A stretch of DNA of 64,000 bases, taken from the NCBI GenBank assembly GCA_036897445.1, contig JAYMTL010000024.1:1-64000 (forward strand), read 5' to 3'. Source of the stretch: Pelargonium tetragonum. Lineage: Eukaryota; Streptophyta; Magnoliopsida; Geraniales; Geraniaceae. How positions within the stretch are numbered: the first letter of the stretch is position 1; every line of letters begins with the position of its first letter. The notes under the pieces were generated by a model. It saw only the letters and a program-made list of their open reading frames with translations. It was not told where the DNA came from and did no database searches. Shown piece by piece: positions 24,821 through 39,407 of this stretch. Both the position numbers and the translations under genes were made by a program.

Positions 24821-27800
24821 TTTTTATGTTTCAATAAAAGATTTTTTTAACTTACTGCTTTTACAGATATCTCTTTTGGTTCATTTTACCCCCTTTGTGG
24901 AACGCTAGTAATAATAAAGCATTTTTTCTAGGAACTTCCTAATCTCTATTTAATTAAATAATCTTAGCAAGGTTTTACTGAGTTACAAGTGTCTTTACAT
25001 TGCATCTACTTAGTACTCCCTTTTTATATAAACTGGTATTACCCAAGAATCTCCTTATAATATAACAAGGTAAACCATCTCCCAAGCTGTTACTACCCCA
25101 GGCATAGATTCACAAAAATTAGAGTTTAAAAACTCCCCTTTTTGTATATTGATATTGGATGCCCGCATTTCTAGTTAGATATGCAATTTGTCAAGAAAGT
25201 CACAGGGGTTTAATTTCACCTTACTTTGTAGATTTCTGTACTTACTCCGTATTACTATTACCCAGGTCTTCCCCCTAAAGCCCTAGTCAAAGAGAGGTAC
25301 ACATACCTAAAGGAACCGAACCTATTACCCAAGAAAATTGGGGATTTCTCTTAAAAAGAATGAAATTACATACTGCAAAACAAGCTATCAATATCGAAGA
25401 AGAAGAATCTTCCCTATATACAAGGGTTTCATATTAGAATCCGGAAGCACGAGGAAAGGGAAAGCAAAGAATTCTTAATTTGTTTACATTATAGTTAGAT
25501 CCAGCGGAATTTAGTATTTACCGGGACCCGTTTCCCTTTAGTCATAAGATCTATAAGAAAGCTTGACCTAATATCAAAGGAGTACTGTCTCTTCAGATTG
25601 AGTATATCCTAAGAGCACCTATATAAGATAAGATTCCTGGAAGTTAAAGAGTATAAAAAAATTTAGTATATCCAGCTGCCTAAACTACGAGCCCTCTACC
25701 TATCTTGCGTACATCTATCCCTTTTTAGGTTACTTAATATCAATAAAAGGTGTAAAATACTAGAACTTATCTGACATTTAGTAAGGAATCCGTAGAAAAT
25801 ATGTTTAATTTGTAAAGAGTATATTAGATAAAATTCTAGAAGAGAGGCTTTTAGCCTTATAGTACTAAGAAATTACATTACACTTATTAAGATCGGGATG
25901 CTCCAACCTCCTTTTTTATTCTCTAAAGGGTTTTTTAAATATTCAGAGAATTTAAAAATTCACCTTAATATCTTACACTCAGTTCAGTTCTAGTAAGATC
26001 TCAAGTTTCCCTTTTTCTTTTTATTACAAGCAGGTATCCTTGTTTCCAGTCTAAGCTACTTGGGTCTTAAAAGACCCTGCAATTATTGCTATCATTTTGG
26101 AAAAAGGATCGGGGGGAATCTTATCCTAGTATATGAACTGAGAAACACCTAACTTTAGTAATACCTTTTAGCGCCCTTTTCTTTTACCTAAAAATAAAAA
26201 GTTAAAGGCCAGATTTGCTAGTAGAATTCCTTTTCTTTACAAACCCATTACTAGAGAAATTCCGAGTTTTATTTATAATCAAGTGTTAAGAGCTACTCAC
26301 GAAATGAATAAAAATAGAGGGATTCCCAGTCACCTTTACGGATCCGTTTACTCTCAGTCAAACAAGAATGATTTTCAGTAATAACCCAAGAGTTAAGACT
26401 TCCAAGACTCAAGACTGGGGTATCCATGACTTTAGATTTTTTATCTTTATATTGGGGTTGCTATATTTGCTCTCAAAGCTAAGCAAGGAGTCAATATCTA
26501 CAAAAGCATGTATCCTTTTGGGCAGTCTTATAAAAGCTAAGAACTTATATAAAGAGTAACAAAGGTTTTACCCCTTAAAGTTTCGCAAAGTTAGTGTTTC
26601 AAATACAAGTTTTCAGACTACTATAAAGTATATAAGTTATAAAAAGGAGTCCTATGCTTTACGCCGATTTAGCTTTTAAAAACCCCTATAATGAATGACT
26701 GCACCGCCAAGTCTCAGATCTAAATCTTTGCTGTATTTTCTTATTCTAACCTATAAACTAATACAAGGACTTGGCGTTAGAATAGAGTTAGAAAAGTTCG
26801 TGTTTTAAAGGTTCAAATCGAGCACTCACTAAAGTTTTAATTTAGTTAGGGAGGCAATTAAAAAAAGACTAGTATAAAATAGGAGGGCTAAATCTAATAA
26901 GGAACTTTTTAAGTTCAACTCGATCTAGATTAAAAAAAGAGACTTAAGGTTCTAAGCAATGAAATAAAACAATTTCAAGGCCTTTCTCGCGGGTTAATAA
27001 TTAAGACACTCCTTCAGGATCCCAAATTTCTAAATTTTACTGCATTAAGAGACTCTTTTTGCTCGGAACATCCTAGAGTAGGCAAAATACAAAATATAAC
27101 AAGGTAAATATTTATATTTAGTGTACTCTATTTTGGTTTTCTACTACAAGAAAGGAAGCCCAAAAGATAAAAAGAGCAAAAGTCAATAAGAAGTCGGTGT
27201 CTATAACGTAAGTTGGTATACTCATAACTACTATAAACAACTTTCCTCCCTGCGGAAGGATAATTCTCCATTCTACTTCTAGGGCTTATTCCTCTCTATA
27301 GTAATAACTACAACGCAACATTAAACAGGATATTCTTAAGTAAAGGGGCCGCACCAGGATTTATTAGGGAGCGAAGTTTGCTCTGATTTTCCACCTCCAC
27401 TTTCTTGTCTTAAACCTTTTATTAACCTCTTTAACAATAGCTCTAGGCCTCCTTTTTAGAGCCCCCCGAGCCGAGCAAATTAGTTACAGTCCTTTTTTAA
27501 TAAAAAAACTCAAGACATCAAATCGAAGGTGAGTGTTATCTATTAGGTGTTAGTAAGGGTCACACGAGTATCTCTTTCTTATAATATCGGTTAACGAATA
27601 AAATAAGAAATTAGGTATTTTACTATCCAGACATTAGTTAGATAAATACTAGTTACAGGAATATCAATATTACTAGTGTCCAATGAGGCATCCAATCTAC
27701 TGGGTTTCAAAGGGACCTTGAGAAATTCCTAAAAAACTTTTTAAGTTCCAGAAGCAAATATTAATGTGTATAGAGTAACTCAGTACTACCTTAAAGATAT

Positions 27801-28451
27801 TATGTCACCGCATAAGGAACCCCTTAGTAAGGACAAACAGAGGATTCGTAGTTAAAAGATCAAAGATCTCGGATAGTAAATCCTTTCTAAGCAAAAGCCG
27901 GGTTTTTCATAGTCTATCAACAATTACTGAATTTCGAAGAGTAGGTACACTTAGCATACTCTAATTTTGTACTATGGTAACCCTTGACATATCTAAAATT
28001 AAGTCACAAAAAATTTTAGAAAAGAGCTGGCTCGGGAGTATCGAGAACTTGTTGGATAGCTGAACACAGCGAAATTCCTAAGTTCTTGTTGTACAAGTAA
28101 ATAAAGCATATAAAAAAGTTCTATATTGATTGCTTAAGTAAGTTTTTTTTGTAATTCGGTATATGAACTATAAAAGCCTGGCTAAAATGACTTATATTAC
28201 AAGTTTACAAGTCATTTTTACCCTTAACTGTATACAATATTGGGAAGCTCTACATTATTATAAAAAGCTAGTCTAACAATGCTAATATATTTTAGATAAA
28301 GTAGAAATCTCCGAGAGGAAATAACAAACCGAGCGGGCCTCCCATTTGGATTTGGAACTCCTCAGAAGAGAGTCCAGTTAGGGTGTATAATGAAATTTCT
28401 CGCAAGGGCAAAAAGTCGGAATATGATAAAAAAACTTAGGCGCAGATCCTC

Positions 28452-28487
28452 TCGTTGAGAGTATTCCATTCGTTGAGAGTATTCCAT
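28452..28487 (+). repeat. Perfect tandem duplication, 2 x 18 bp
   Basis: The unit TCGTTGAGAGTATTCCAT is repeated exactly, head to tail. In sequence this worn, identity of both copies suggests a duplication younger than the mutation around it, as from replication slippage or end-joining repair. Part of the unit, AGAGTATTCCATTC, recurs near 50612. Confidence 0.85.
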
Positions 28488-28978
28488 ATCTAAAATCTAT
28501 TTAGCCGGCTTCCTTATATAAAGGTATTTCCTTTTTGTTATTTATATAGTAATGCCTTGAGTGTGTCTAAAACTCCATTTTACCTTAGTAGACTTAATCC
28601 TAGTATAGGACGATTCCTACTCCCTTTTTTATAAAGTGCGTTTTTCGAAGTGTAAATAAAGAAAATCTAACTTTTACTTTATACTTTATCTGTTGCCCTC
28701 TAATTCGGACAAGGTCTTTTCAGCGAGGACTTGCTTTCTAGGGTTGCTGTATGAGATACTTCAAGTTTTATTACTATTAAATTTTTGATTTACGAAAAAA
28801 AATTTTTAGAGTAATAGCAATGGAGCAGGAAAGCTTTTTTAATCTCTCTGAATTGAATTATAAGTATCCTCATCGGAGAAAAAGCGAATACAAGTAAAAA
28901 CTCCTTACCAAAGTATCTTAAAATATACGTCTAGTTAGAACCCTTTTGAATTTGAAGTTGTATTATCGAGAATTCTTA

Positions 28979-28998
28979 TTTCATCAAATTTCATCAAA
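28979..28998 (+). repeat. Perfect tandem duplication, 2 x 10 bp
   Basis: TTTCATCAAA is repeated twice without change. Confidence 0.8.
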
Positions 28999-30792
28999 CA
29001 AGAGCTCGGATTTTATAAAGTCACAAAAATTGCGGAAGGCTTTTTGCAGGGATAAAAATTCAGTACTTAGTTTTTAAGGGTTAGGTCCCTAAAACTTAGA
29101 GGTAATCCACTTCCTTCATATTTTTTGTCAATTCTTACGCCCGTCCCTCCCCTTTTCTCCAATTAGGAAGCCCAATCTAATTAAAATTTAGTTTTTGTCT
29201 GGAATATGCAAGGTAAACTTAGAGTTTAAAGACCCAGCAAGGGATATAATGCTAGGTTTCTCAATGGTTAAGTATAAACTTTTCTATTCAGAAGGAGCTA
29301 GAGTGTCTACCGAAGTTGAGACAAAATTCTTGTTGAAAGGTTTTCTACTTCTACTTTCAATTTTTTGACCTCCCGCAGCAGGAGTTTAGGGTTTCAAAGA
29401 CTTAGTTTATTTAGTTTATATAAAAAGTGATTCTGATATCTTTACTAGTATTGACTAGCTGAGATGCAACATTTTTAGACTATAGTAATAGCTAAACGGA
29501 GTCCTTATTAATAACTTTTAATCTGAACAGAGCCTGGTCTAAAAAAACGAGTTTAAGTTATAAAGGCTCGAGGAATTCCTCTTTCTTTCAGTAGCTCCGA
29601 ACCTAAGGAAGGGGTCTATAGGAAGCTCTCTTATACCAAAAAATTTTAATACAAGGTTCGTGTAAGAAGTCTGTTACCTATGACTCCCTTAACAAATTAT
29701 AGGTGTCAACTGGGGATAAAGAGTCCGTCTATTTGGCAGCAGGACTTTGGTAAATGCAAGGAATAAAGGGGAAATTTCGAGGTTTATTTTGTAATTTAAG
29801 GAAAAGCTATATATTGAGGCCGATTTCTCTATGCTCCTCCCTTTTAGAGAAGCTATACCCTTACAAAACCCTATTTAACCTTTTGTGTAATTGGACAGGG
29901 AAGGGAGTATAGGTGCGTGTGTACAAGCTTGGGTTTAGAAGATTCCTTACTAGTTCCAACACTTTTATAAGTGTAAGGATCCTAGTAAATTAGAAGTGCC
30001 TTATACGCAATTTCTATAATAATTTTTAGAAGGTTAGGACTCAAGCCTTTGTGACTCTGGTTAACAACTGAAAAATCTCTTTCTTTCCTAACTTCTTCTT
30101 TTTAAACTCCAGGAACTTGCTACTACTATGATGTGCAATTTTTATCTTGTTTACGATATAACCTATAAAGGAATGCATTTCTTGAAACTTTCTGGATCTT
30201 CCGACCCTTTTAATTCGCCAGACTTTCGAATTTGATACACAAGCAAGTAATAAGTAGCAGGTATGATTTTAATATAAGTATAACCAAGTTTAATAAACTC
30301 TTTTTAGAAAAAAGGCATTCCTGAAATAAAGACTTTATTATGAGTAAAACCCACTTAAATAAAAATTTCTTTTCGAAAGGATATAAAATCTTTAAGCAAT
30401 GACCCTCAATCAAATAGAATCTAAAGAGCTTTTATAACGATTAAGAAAAAAGGGCCCGGCCTGAGCGGCAAAAAATGCACTATACTACTGGCGAGTATTA
30501 GTTTCCAGTACCTTCTTGGGTAGGGAAGTAGGGTCACTTTTTATTCCTCAATTCCTTTACAGTACACCCGTTGAAAAAAGAGTTACATATATGACGTTGC
30601 AACATTTGAATAGAAGTCTCATAAAACCACTTTATTTACTTTGTCGGCTTAACCTCAAAATAGAATATCTTGTATCGAGTACAAAAAAGCATAAGGGCTC
30701 TCTATACAAATCACCTAAAATAAATAGAATTTTGTTTTCTAAATAAGAATAAGTTAAAACAGAACGAAACCTAAACTACTTTCATCGTATAG

Positions 30793-30858
30793 TACTAGTA
30801 GTTGGATATAAATTCAGGACTTCATAATCTGTTATGTTAACCTCTATGCTATGGCCCG
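30793..30858 (-). pseudogene. tRNA-like relic (His-like anticodon loop)
   Basis: On the minus strand TAGCATAGAGG is a good match to the A-box/D-arm pattern TRGCNNAGNGG. About 20 bases on, TTATGAA fits an anticodon loop with T33 and A37. The anticodon would be AUG, which a TpG-to-TpA change could derive from GUG (His). The 3' side of the anticodon stem carries extra bases, no clear TTCRA T-loop follows, and the acceptor arms do not pair. This is a partial fossil at best. Confidence 0.3.
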
Positions 30859-33800
30859 TATCTAATCTCCTAAGCAGGTCTTTGGAATAGGGTCGTAGTC
30901 TAGTTATATTTAGAAATACGGGAACTTAATAAAATGAAAAACTTTAGAAGAATTTCTCTAGTTGGCGGATATATTATTTTGTGTGGTAATGAAAATAGGA
31001 TTCCTTGCCTTGCTATCAAAAAAATTTAGCTTTTGAGTATCAGCCCTTAGATTCTAGTAAAGTCTCCTTATGGTTATGGGTCTTTTCTAAAAAGTATAAT
31101 AATATTGGTTTGCATTGACTCTAGTAAGTTCTTAGTGACAATAAAAGTAATCCACAATTATATCGGGATACTTAAAGGGTAAACTTTCCTAACCTAAAGT
31201 CCTTTAAAATAAAAAGCGAATAAACTAACTAATAAAGAGTAAGATATATGAACCTGAATTCTATTAAGGGGCTTTCAATAACAAAAATTTATACACCTAG
31301 GAGTTTAAAAGTAACCTGAATGATACACTCCTATGAGACTTTGAAAAAAGAACAAGGTACTGCTAAGTAATTAAATATACTAAGAAGTTTTGAGACTTTT
31401 TATGAATTAAGAGCTTTACTTCTAGGATTTATAACCCTTTTTACAGAACTGCCTTTATATTCCTGAATTGGCTTTATTGACATGCTTTTTTTCGAAGTCA
31501 GGGAAGCTTTATAAAGGTAAGTATATATAAGAATTCTTTGCAGTTTAAACCTTGTTAATTAATGAGATAGGATTACCACTTGTAACATTTGCTTTTGTAA
31601 TAGAAAACTATAGTTAGTTATGGAAATTTACTGAAAAGACACTAGGTTTATTCGGATTTGCTTAATTTAATATAAACTTGAAAAAGAAATAGCTTTCTAC
31701 CTAAAGGAGTTCCCCTTGTCATAGGCTCTTACATATAATTAGACCAGAAAATTCTTCTATTAAAAACTTTTTTTATTCAAAGCTGCTACTAAGATTTTCC
31801 TTTTTAACAAGGTATCACTTATATATAATATAGGATCTCCAAAAAGTGCTAAAACTTCTAGACACTTCTAAAAAAATAGATAGTAAAACTCCTACAATCT
31901 AATACCCCAATTCAATGCTTTTAGTACAATGGAGAAGAAGAAAGGGGGTACAAACAAAGGAAATTTTAGATAAAAGGGGTTATCTATCCGCAGCCGAGAC
32001 CTACTAAAGTAAGCGAAAGTTTTGTATAATTAAAGAAAGAAACTTATAGCTTCCGTAAAATTATATGTTAAATTACTACTTCAATCCTAGTTCACTTCTA
32101 TCGGGAATCATAAATCCAAAAGTTCCGTATTAAAAGCATAACTATACCTTGTCAATTTTGCGGATATTCAAAGGGTTAAATTTCAGTAGTAATCTAAAAT
32201 GAGGGATCCCTATATCTATAATGAATGGGGTTTGAGTAGAAATATTGGTGGAAGGAACAGTTAATACATGTTCTATACCTTAAATTTAAATAAAATTTTT
32301 TGTTCTCTAAAAAAAGATTTTAGCTTTAAAAAATGAGTTATAAAGTACTCCGGTTCTGCCCTTAGTCATTTTAATAAGAGTTTTGGTGAGAGAGCTCAAA
32401 TAAGAAAATTAAGAGAAACAAAGAATATTTGTAAAAGTTACAGGGGTTTTTAGAAAAACTGAGAAAGGCTTGAAATAAGGGGTCGGTATAATTATAAGAG
32501 TGATAGTTTAGAAAAGACTTCATATGCGGATATCAATATACATAATACATAACATTTTTGTCTTAAGACAAGACCGGCTTAACTTCTTTGGTTTGGTAAA
32601 AAGATTTTTAATCCAACTTCGGGATTAGGGATCGCCCCCTGAAGCTATACTTTTTTTATGAGCTAGATATTGGATCCTTTCATAAAGTGTTTGCTATAGT
32701 CGTTTTAAATAGTTTTCTTTTTTCAATTTACAAGGGCATCATAAAAATATCAGAGTATTCTTGTTCTTGAGGCTTTAGATTCTATATAAACTACAATAGA
32801 GTAAGTCAGGAGTTCACCTATAAAATAAAAAGCGGCATACTTATATCTACCTGTATCATTAAAGAAAGAATCGAAAATGAATATGGCTGAGTGGAATACC
32901 CCAGTTCCCTGTAAATATAAAAATAAAAACATCCTCATTTCTATTAAACCAGCCTCTTTAGGAATTCAATTAGATAAAGGAACGAGCCGAAGGCTTCTTA
33001 ACAATTTACATATGCCCCTCTACAGGAATTTTAATAGAGTAATTAAAGGACCAAGTAAAATCTATCTATATCCTATCTGGTCTGGTTTATACTGCTTATC
33101 AGGCAAAAGGGTCCTTAAGAGGCTTCCTGTTGTAAAAAAAAAATTTATTTAATCAAAAAAGTTAAGAGTTGTACCTCAACTCCTTATTCTTGTTGCTATA
33201 AAGCTTTGTTAAAGAGTTTTTCAAAGATAAAAGATACCTAGTTGTAGTTTGAGTTTGTGCAGCACTCCCCTTTCCTAAGTTAGTTTAAATGTATATTAAA
33301 TTAAAGAAAATGCTAGAATAGAAGTTCACTTATTAAGAGGTCCTTAATTTGTCGTATCCGGAGCATTCCCTTATACTGGAAGATACAGATATATTGCACG
33401 ATCTAGAAAAGGACTTGTTTTTTAAGGTTCTGCCTTGTTAGTACTTATACTTACTTAAAATTCTTTTCTAATTTAAGAATTTTAAAGGGAATATTCCTTT
33501 TATGTAAAGCTCTACCTTTAAAAGTTCTTTTTGATCTACTCGTATTTAATAGCTGTTTCATCACCTCGGTTAAGATGGCTACATTGTAAATACCCCTGAG
33601 TCAGAAGGAAATAGGATTCTCCTAAGGTTTTAAATAGTTACAGGTAAAAGGTTTTTAAAATCTGTGTCAAAAGTTTCGCGATTACGAAAGTAGAAAGGAA
33701 GGAATACTCAAAATCTGTAATACCCCCTCTATAATAGAAGTTTTTGCGAAATTGCATAAGGAATGCAGGTCAAACCTCACTCTCACTTAAAAGGATCCTA

Positions 33801-35426
33801 TAATTTGAATAAGTAAGAATAGCAAGTCGCCTTTGTCTCACAACAGAGGGTATACCAACACGAAGTCTTCAATAGTCTTTTTTCACCAAAAGGGTTAAGG
33901 ATTTATAAGCCCTGCACTTCTATATATCCGGTTCAAATATGCATAAATAATAATAATATTAAAAAGCTTGCAGCTAGAGCAATTCTTAGCATAACTTTAA
34001 GAGTCTGTCTTACCAGAGCTACTAGTAGAATTCCAATTAATTTCAAAATGGAGGGCTGAGTTCTGAATTTTATATTATCTTGGAGTCATATCTTTCATGT
34101 TTCGAGGGCTTATAAAATTTTTAAGGCTTGTTTAGTTTCACAAGGTTTTACAAAAATCGGCTTAGGAAAACTCTCCTCCCTATTTCAATTTTATACTTTG
34201 GTTTTATTTACTTCATATTCCATTATTAAATTCGAATTCCAACCTATTATTACCTTAAATCAATTCAAGAGAGTTCCGCTCCGTGTGTTTTGAGTTGTTT
34301 CCCTAAGAAGACTTTGTTTATTTTTAAAAGGGACTTATATATCCCTTAATATCCCTCCGCTGCCAGATTTGGACTCCTATCTCCTTATTCCTTGAGAGAG
34401 AGGATATACTATAAATTTGTTCTTCAGTCATGGTTCAATAGATACATTTTAGCACTCAATCTTTAAAATGTTGTTAACGATTAAATTAAGGAGGAACTCC
34501 TTCTATATTCTATATTAGGATACCCGTCTAGATTTGATCTGTTTTCTATAGTAAGAGAAAAAGTACTAACAAAAAAATCTTCTTTAAAACAGGGATCGGT
34601 ACTTTAGATTTTCTTTTAATTATACGGGCTAGCTGAACGCTCCACACAGCACTTATCAAACTCATTTTCATCCTGTTTTTGTTAGTATCTACGGACTTTT
34701 TATTACAACTTCTATCCAAGTTCTTTAGACTTTAGATTCGAGCCGACAAAGTTTCATGTGGCGCAGGGCGTTGCAAAAATCTAGAGTAATCTAGCACAAT
34801 TAAAAACCTTTAGCATATCCTCTAAATCAAAATAGGGTTACTTTTATCTAGCTTCCTTTACTATTCTATAATTCCAAACAAGATCTATAAATCTATGGAT
34901 TCTACCGCGTAGTTAGTGAATTCAAAGGGGCTCCGGTTAGTATATTAATTTATCCAGATTAAAAGTTTTAGTTATATTAGGTCTCTCCTCTAGGAAAGAC
35001 TACAATATCAGCGTTCTCCACAGAAAGGTAAGGAAACCCTCTGGAGAAAATAGGTATAACCCCTTGGACCAGGCATCCCGCCCTATATAGGACACTTGTT
35101 TTCATCCCCTTTATATCTTACCCAAGAAAAAGGGACTTAGACTTAGAACTACTTATTTACTTGCTACACCCCACTTAGTCGTAATAAAATCTATTTATAA
35201 AAGATTCCACCCCTTTTTTCCAGATTCTTGATATATCTGAACTCTGGCTTTAATTTCGAAAAGAATACAAGTTCATGTTTTCTATTAGCTGTAGATGTAT
35301 AAAAGGGATACCTAGACACTTTGCTTCTGCTTAGAGTTGCTTTCTTTAAACTCTACAATCTTAGTAAGAAGTCTTTCCCTTATTCAATAAGGTATATCAG
35401 TGAAAGTTTATTACCAAGGGCAGTAA
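30859..35426. other. No gene seen; AT-rich sequence
   Basis: The longest open frames are 91 codons (32877-33152, +) and 62 codons (32750-32938, -), overlapping on opposite strands with no recognised similarity. I see no repeats or regulatory structure in it. Confidence 0.5.
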
Positions 35427-35498
35427 TTTATAACAGATCCGGGGTAGAGCAATTTCATTCTAGTAAAACTATGACGAGTTCAAATCCCTAATAGGTAG
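35427..35498 (+). pseudogene. tRNA-like sequence, Arg(UCU)-like
   Basis: GGTAGAGC, the 3' half of a D arm, is followed after exactly 26 bases by AGTTCAAATCC, a T arm. That is the canonical distance between tRNA positions 25 and 52. Numbering from there puts ATTCTAG in the anticodon loop, with T33, UCU at 34-36 and A37. D-stem GATC/GAGC pairs at three of four positions. The anticodon stem pairs at three of five, and the T stem keeps two pairs plus one A-C mismatch of transition type. The acceptor stem pairs poorly (about four of seven). Likely a decayed tRNA gene or the head of a tRNA-derived repeat. Function cannot be excluded but is doubtful. Confidence 0.45.
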
Positions 35499-38400
35499 GC
35501 CGCCGACTCTTCAATTTTTTTTAACCTTAGTTAGGTTTTTTCAATTAAAGCAGAAAGATTATCTGATATCTGGACTAGTTAAATTTCTCGGAATTTTAGG
35601 AGTTACTAAATCTAATACGTATACGCTTATTACTTATTATTACTTGAAGGCGCCTAGAAGGAAATTAAAGAATAAGTTTTAAACAGAACTCCTATTTATT
35701 TCGTTAATTAAGATTCTGTTACTCGAGAATATTCCGTGACGAGGTCTTTTTATTAAAACAGTGCTTTAGAAATTTAGAAATAGCTACAAAGAAATCTCAA
35801 TTATAAGAAGCGCGACTTGAATCAACAACCGGTTTCACTTTATTGACTGATTTAACCACAAGAAACCGGAATTGACTGGAATAATAAGAAGTCGTGTAAT
35901 AGGTCACTCTTAGCTTATTTACTTCATCTTTCTAATACAGCGATGTAAAAAAATCTATCTTTTTTTTAGAGGTTATCCCTTGTAGGTAAAAGTGATACCT
36001 ATTGAAAACATTTAAATATACTGTCTGTATACAAGTATCTTAAATCTCAAGTCAAACCTCTTCGTAATATACAAAACTAAAAAGCCCCGCTTTACCTTGT
36101 ATAGTATTCTAGGGAGATTCCCAATGCAGAATAGAATTTCTTAGACTTTTCTCTCTTCCATTTCTAAAAGAGCCCGGAGATCCCGCGTGACAGTGTTGTG
36201 TATTATCTAATACCGAGGAACTCCTGGATACTTGGTTTTATATAGTAACCGGTAACCAAAAGGGCGTCCAAAGGTATGTTATAACGCACGAAAACGCCCA
36301 TAGAATCTCCCTTTTTAAAAAAGTTAAATGCACAAGAGTGCTCCCCTTTTACTGGATGAAGTCAAAAACCTTTAGGATATAGAAGGCCTGCGAGTGGTAC
36401 TACTTTTAGGGGTTAAAGAACGCCTAGTTAGAACATACGTATAGCTCTAAAAATTCCTTTTTAGGCTGTAAAAGATAGGATTTCCTTGCTTTATATCACT
36501 TGTCAGAGGAGCCTTTTGCCCTGCAATATCCGGGTTTTACAGCAACTATATTATTAAGTAAGTTCTAATTACTCGAGTTGCGTATGAAAAGTCATGAAAA
36601 TAAGAGGCTCATTCGGGTTCCTGTGCTTCGTTTAAGGTCAAGCGTTATATTCCAATGCCAAGAAAGAGACTAAGTCAACAGGATTAAGCAAGAATTTTAA
36701 AGAAAGGGTTGGGACTATAAGGAATTCTGTGTAATCTATAACTAACAAGCGCTACGACGAGCCCGTACCAAGGGGCTTTAGAACCCGGAAAAATCATTGC
36801 TAATTTTAGGCAGCCCTGGAACCCCTGTTTAAGTAATTGCTGTCTAACACAAATCTAGCGCCTCCTTTTTTAAAAACTTTCTTATTATTAAATTAAATTT
36901 AAGGTTAGGAAGAAAACAAAATAACACAAGAATATCCCTAAAAGGAAAACTTTTAGACTAACTTATAAAGGACTCCCGCAGCCTTGACCTAGATACAACA
37001 AAACGTGACGCTCATTGTGCTAAAGGTCTTTTTCCTTAAAAGGAATTATAAGACCCTCCTCTTTTTCTCCATTTCTTAAAATCCCTATGGCTTTTCTTTT
37101 ACTTTTATTAGGGACTCTTTAACTTCCCGAGATCTAAAAAATTCTTTTCCCCCTGCCTGCGCCATAAAATTTTCTTTATATATACCGAAACAAACTAAGT
37201 GTAAAAGCAATTAGTAAGAATAAGTAGCGATCCAAGAGGGACCCTAAGAGTTATATAATCTTCAACACGAAAAAATTTCACTTAGGGAATCTCCTCTTTC
37301 TAAAATCCTGAATGCAAAGCTCAGTAAAGAAAAAACCAAAGAAGTCTAGATTTAGCTAGTTAAACTGTAATAAAAAGAAATGCCAGAATTAATAGACAAT
37401 AGGAACAATTCTCAGAAAGGTGCCCATTCCTGATAAGGATCCACCCGATCCAGAAGTTAATAACTCGAGGATAAAGAACTGAATCTTAATTAAAGGGAAT
37501 TCTACCAAAAATTTACGTAACTTTAATTACATATTTTTGTTTATATATACTGTCGTTTACTTTCTTTATAGGGGGCTTCGTTTCTAAAGAACACAGCAAT
37601 CCAGGCAGACCCCCGCCACAGTTTTAGTTAGGTCTTTTAAGAATTCGAAGCATTAAAATATTTTAGATACTTTTTTTCATATCCAGGGCAATACAAAAGG
37701 TACAAGGGTACAAGAAAACGCTTTGCTTATTATTGAACCTAAGTTGTCTGAAGTAGATAGACCTTAGTGTATAAGGAGAAGCTTGCACTTTTTTTAATAA
37801 ATCCCACTGCTCTAGCTTGTTATCTTGTCTTTGAAAAAGGAACACAAGCTTTTTGCTTATAGGAAACCTTTATCTTGTTAGAGCAATAGGCTTACCTCGA
37901 AAAAGGCTCTGAACTCAAAACACAAATATACCTTGCCTTGAACTGGTATACTCTATATCTTAATCCTTAATCAAATTTACACCTAAGCATTTAGCCTAAA
38001 ATTAGACAACCAAAAATATGTAAATTGGCAAGAAGTTAGGGAGGATTTGTGCTGTTGAACCGGAGATCCTGGTACATTTTAGGAAGAAAATTCTTAGTAA
38101 CTTGGAGCCCTCTTGTTGTCTAATGTCTTTAAATTTCTCCCTTTTTTGGTCTTGTATAAATATAAACTTTCAGAGCCCTTAATTTAGATCACTTTTGTCA
38201 AGTATAACAGCAGGAGTTTTCTCCAAGGATCCAATAAAATTACTAATAAACCAGGGATGCATGTCACCTTAACATCGCTTACTTAACGCTTTAGGGGTTA
38301 AACGAGGCATAAAAGAATTTCACTTCTTGTACCTTAATTGTATGCCTAGATTTTTAACCTTGGGGACAGGGGCTTATGCGTTAAATAATTTTAGATAGTT

Positions 38401-39391
38401 TGAGTATATGCAAGGTTTAGCTTTCAAATACAAGGCGGCTCCTTTTAGCCCTTACTAGGTATTCGTCAGGTAAAGGGCTTTCTCTTGTTACTTGTTATGG
38501 GTAGTTTCTTTTCTTTCGTTATTTATTATGCCATTTCAAATTCCTCTGACTTACCTTTGAATAGAAAATCTGGGGTATACCTAAGTTAGTATTTGCTTAT
38601 TTAAATTAAAAGGGATCTATCGTAACTCAGGTGTTATGGGAATACTCAAACCTACATCATACAAAGGTTAGGCTTTTACTAACGAATACTGTTCAAAGGA
38701 AAGAGTCCCTTGGCCTATCCATTAAAGTCGCACTGGCTAGAATTACAAGGTTGTATATTCTATACTCTGATGAGAGACAAATTCGACTACAAAGAAGAAT
38801 CCCCCCTTTTATTACAAAAGCTAGAAAAGGTAAACCTAATACAGTACTTGTAGAGTGTAAATATTAGATCCTCGTGCTATAGAATAACCCAGGAAACCTT
38901 AAAAGTGGAAAAGGTCCTATTTAAGTTTAAGAAGGTTTCAATTTCTTCTTCTGAGCTAAGTGAGGTAGAATCCTTGTGCATTTCATGCGATCCTATGTCA
39001 CTAACTCTGACTTTTTAACCTAATTTTACAAAAAAGCCAACGCTCCTTGAGTCGTAGAAAATACAAAGCCTACTCACCTGCAAGGTTGACGAAAGCTATA
39101 ATGAAATATGAATTAGAAATTCCTAAGTATAATAATGCATTAATAAAATATTTAAGAGGTTGCCACTTAGACTCATAAATTGACTCGCGAGTAGATAAGA
39201 GCCTGAAGAGGGAAAGAAAACCCCTTTTATATACGTTAGGTATAAGTTTTTGTGTCCCAGGTTAGTCATAGATAGGGACTATACAAGATTTCAGGCGGAA
39301 TCTAGGGTTTCGTTCCTACATACCTTGCAGAGAGAGGTGCAAATTCCTACTATATTTATTTAGGTAGACTTGTTAATTTGCAAGAGGATGT

Positions 39392-39407
39392 TTTACGCTT
39401 TTCGTAT
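39392..39407 (+). repeat. TTTACGCTTTTCKTAT repeat, copy 1
   Basis: The 16-mer TTTACGCTTTTCGTAT is identical to 41544-41559 and differs by one base from 54579-54594. All three are in the same orientation and their flanks have diverged. Confidence 0.5.

Larger units (their letters stand above)
21111..30790. other. No gene seen; AT-rich sequence
   Basis: No open frame in this stretch exceeds 70 codons and none resembles a known protein. An isolated T-arm-like word lies at 26808-26820 (+). The only clear structures are a shared 18-mer (22441 and 24803) and tandem duplications near 28.46 and 28.99 kb. Confidence 0.5.

Noticed and set aside
12001-36540. An apparent dispersed palindromic motif of the form GG-N(2-6)-CC every 30-80 bases
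   Set aside because: In 36001-36540 I counted about eight GG-then-CC and about eight CC-then-GG pairs within six bases, and in 12001-12840 two or three of each. With no order preference it looks like clustering of the C and G that remain when CpA is lost.
38631-38867. 78-codon open frame with GTG start and protein-like residue mix
   Set aside because: No ATG near the start, no recognisable motif, and frames of this length are expected by chance many times in the window.
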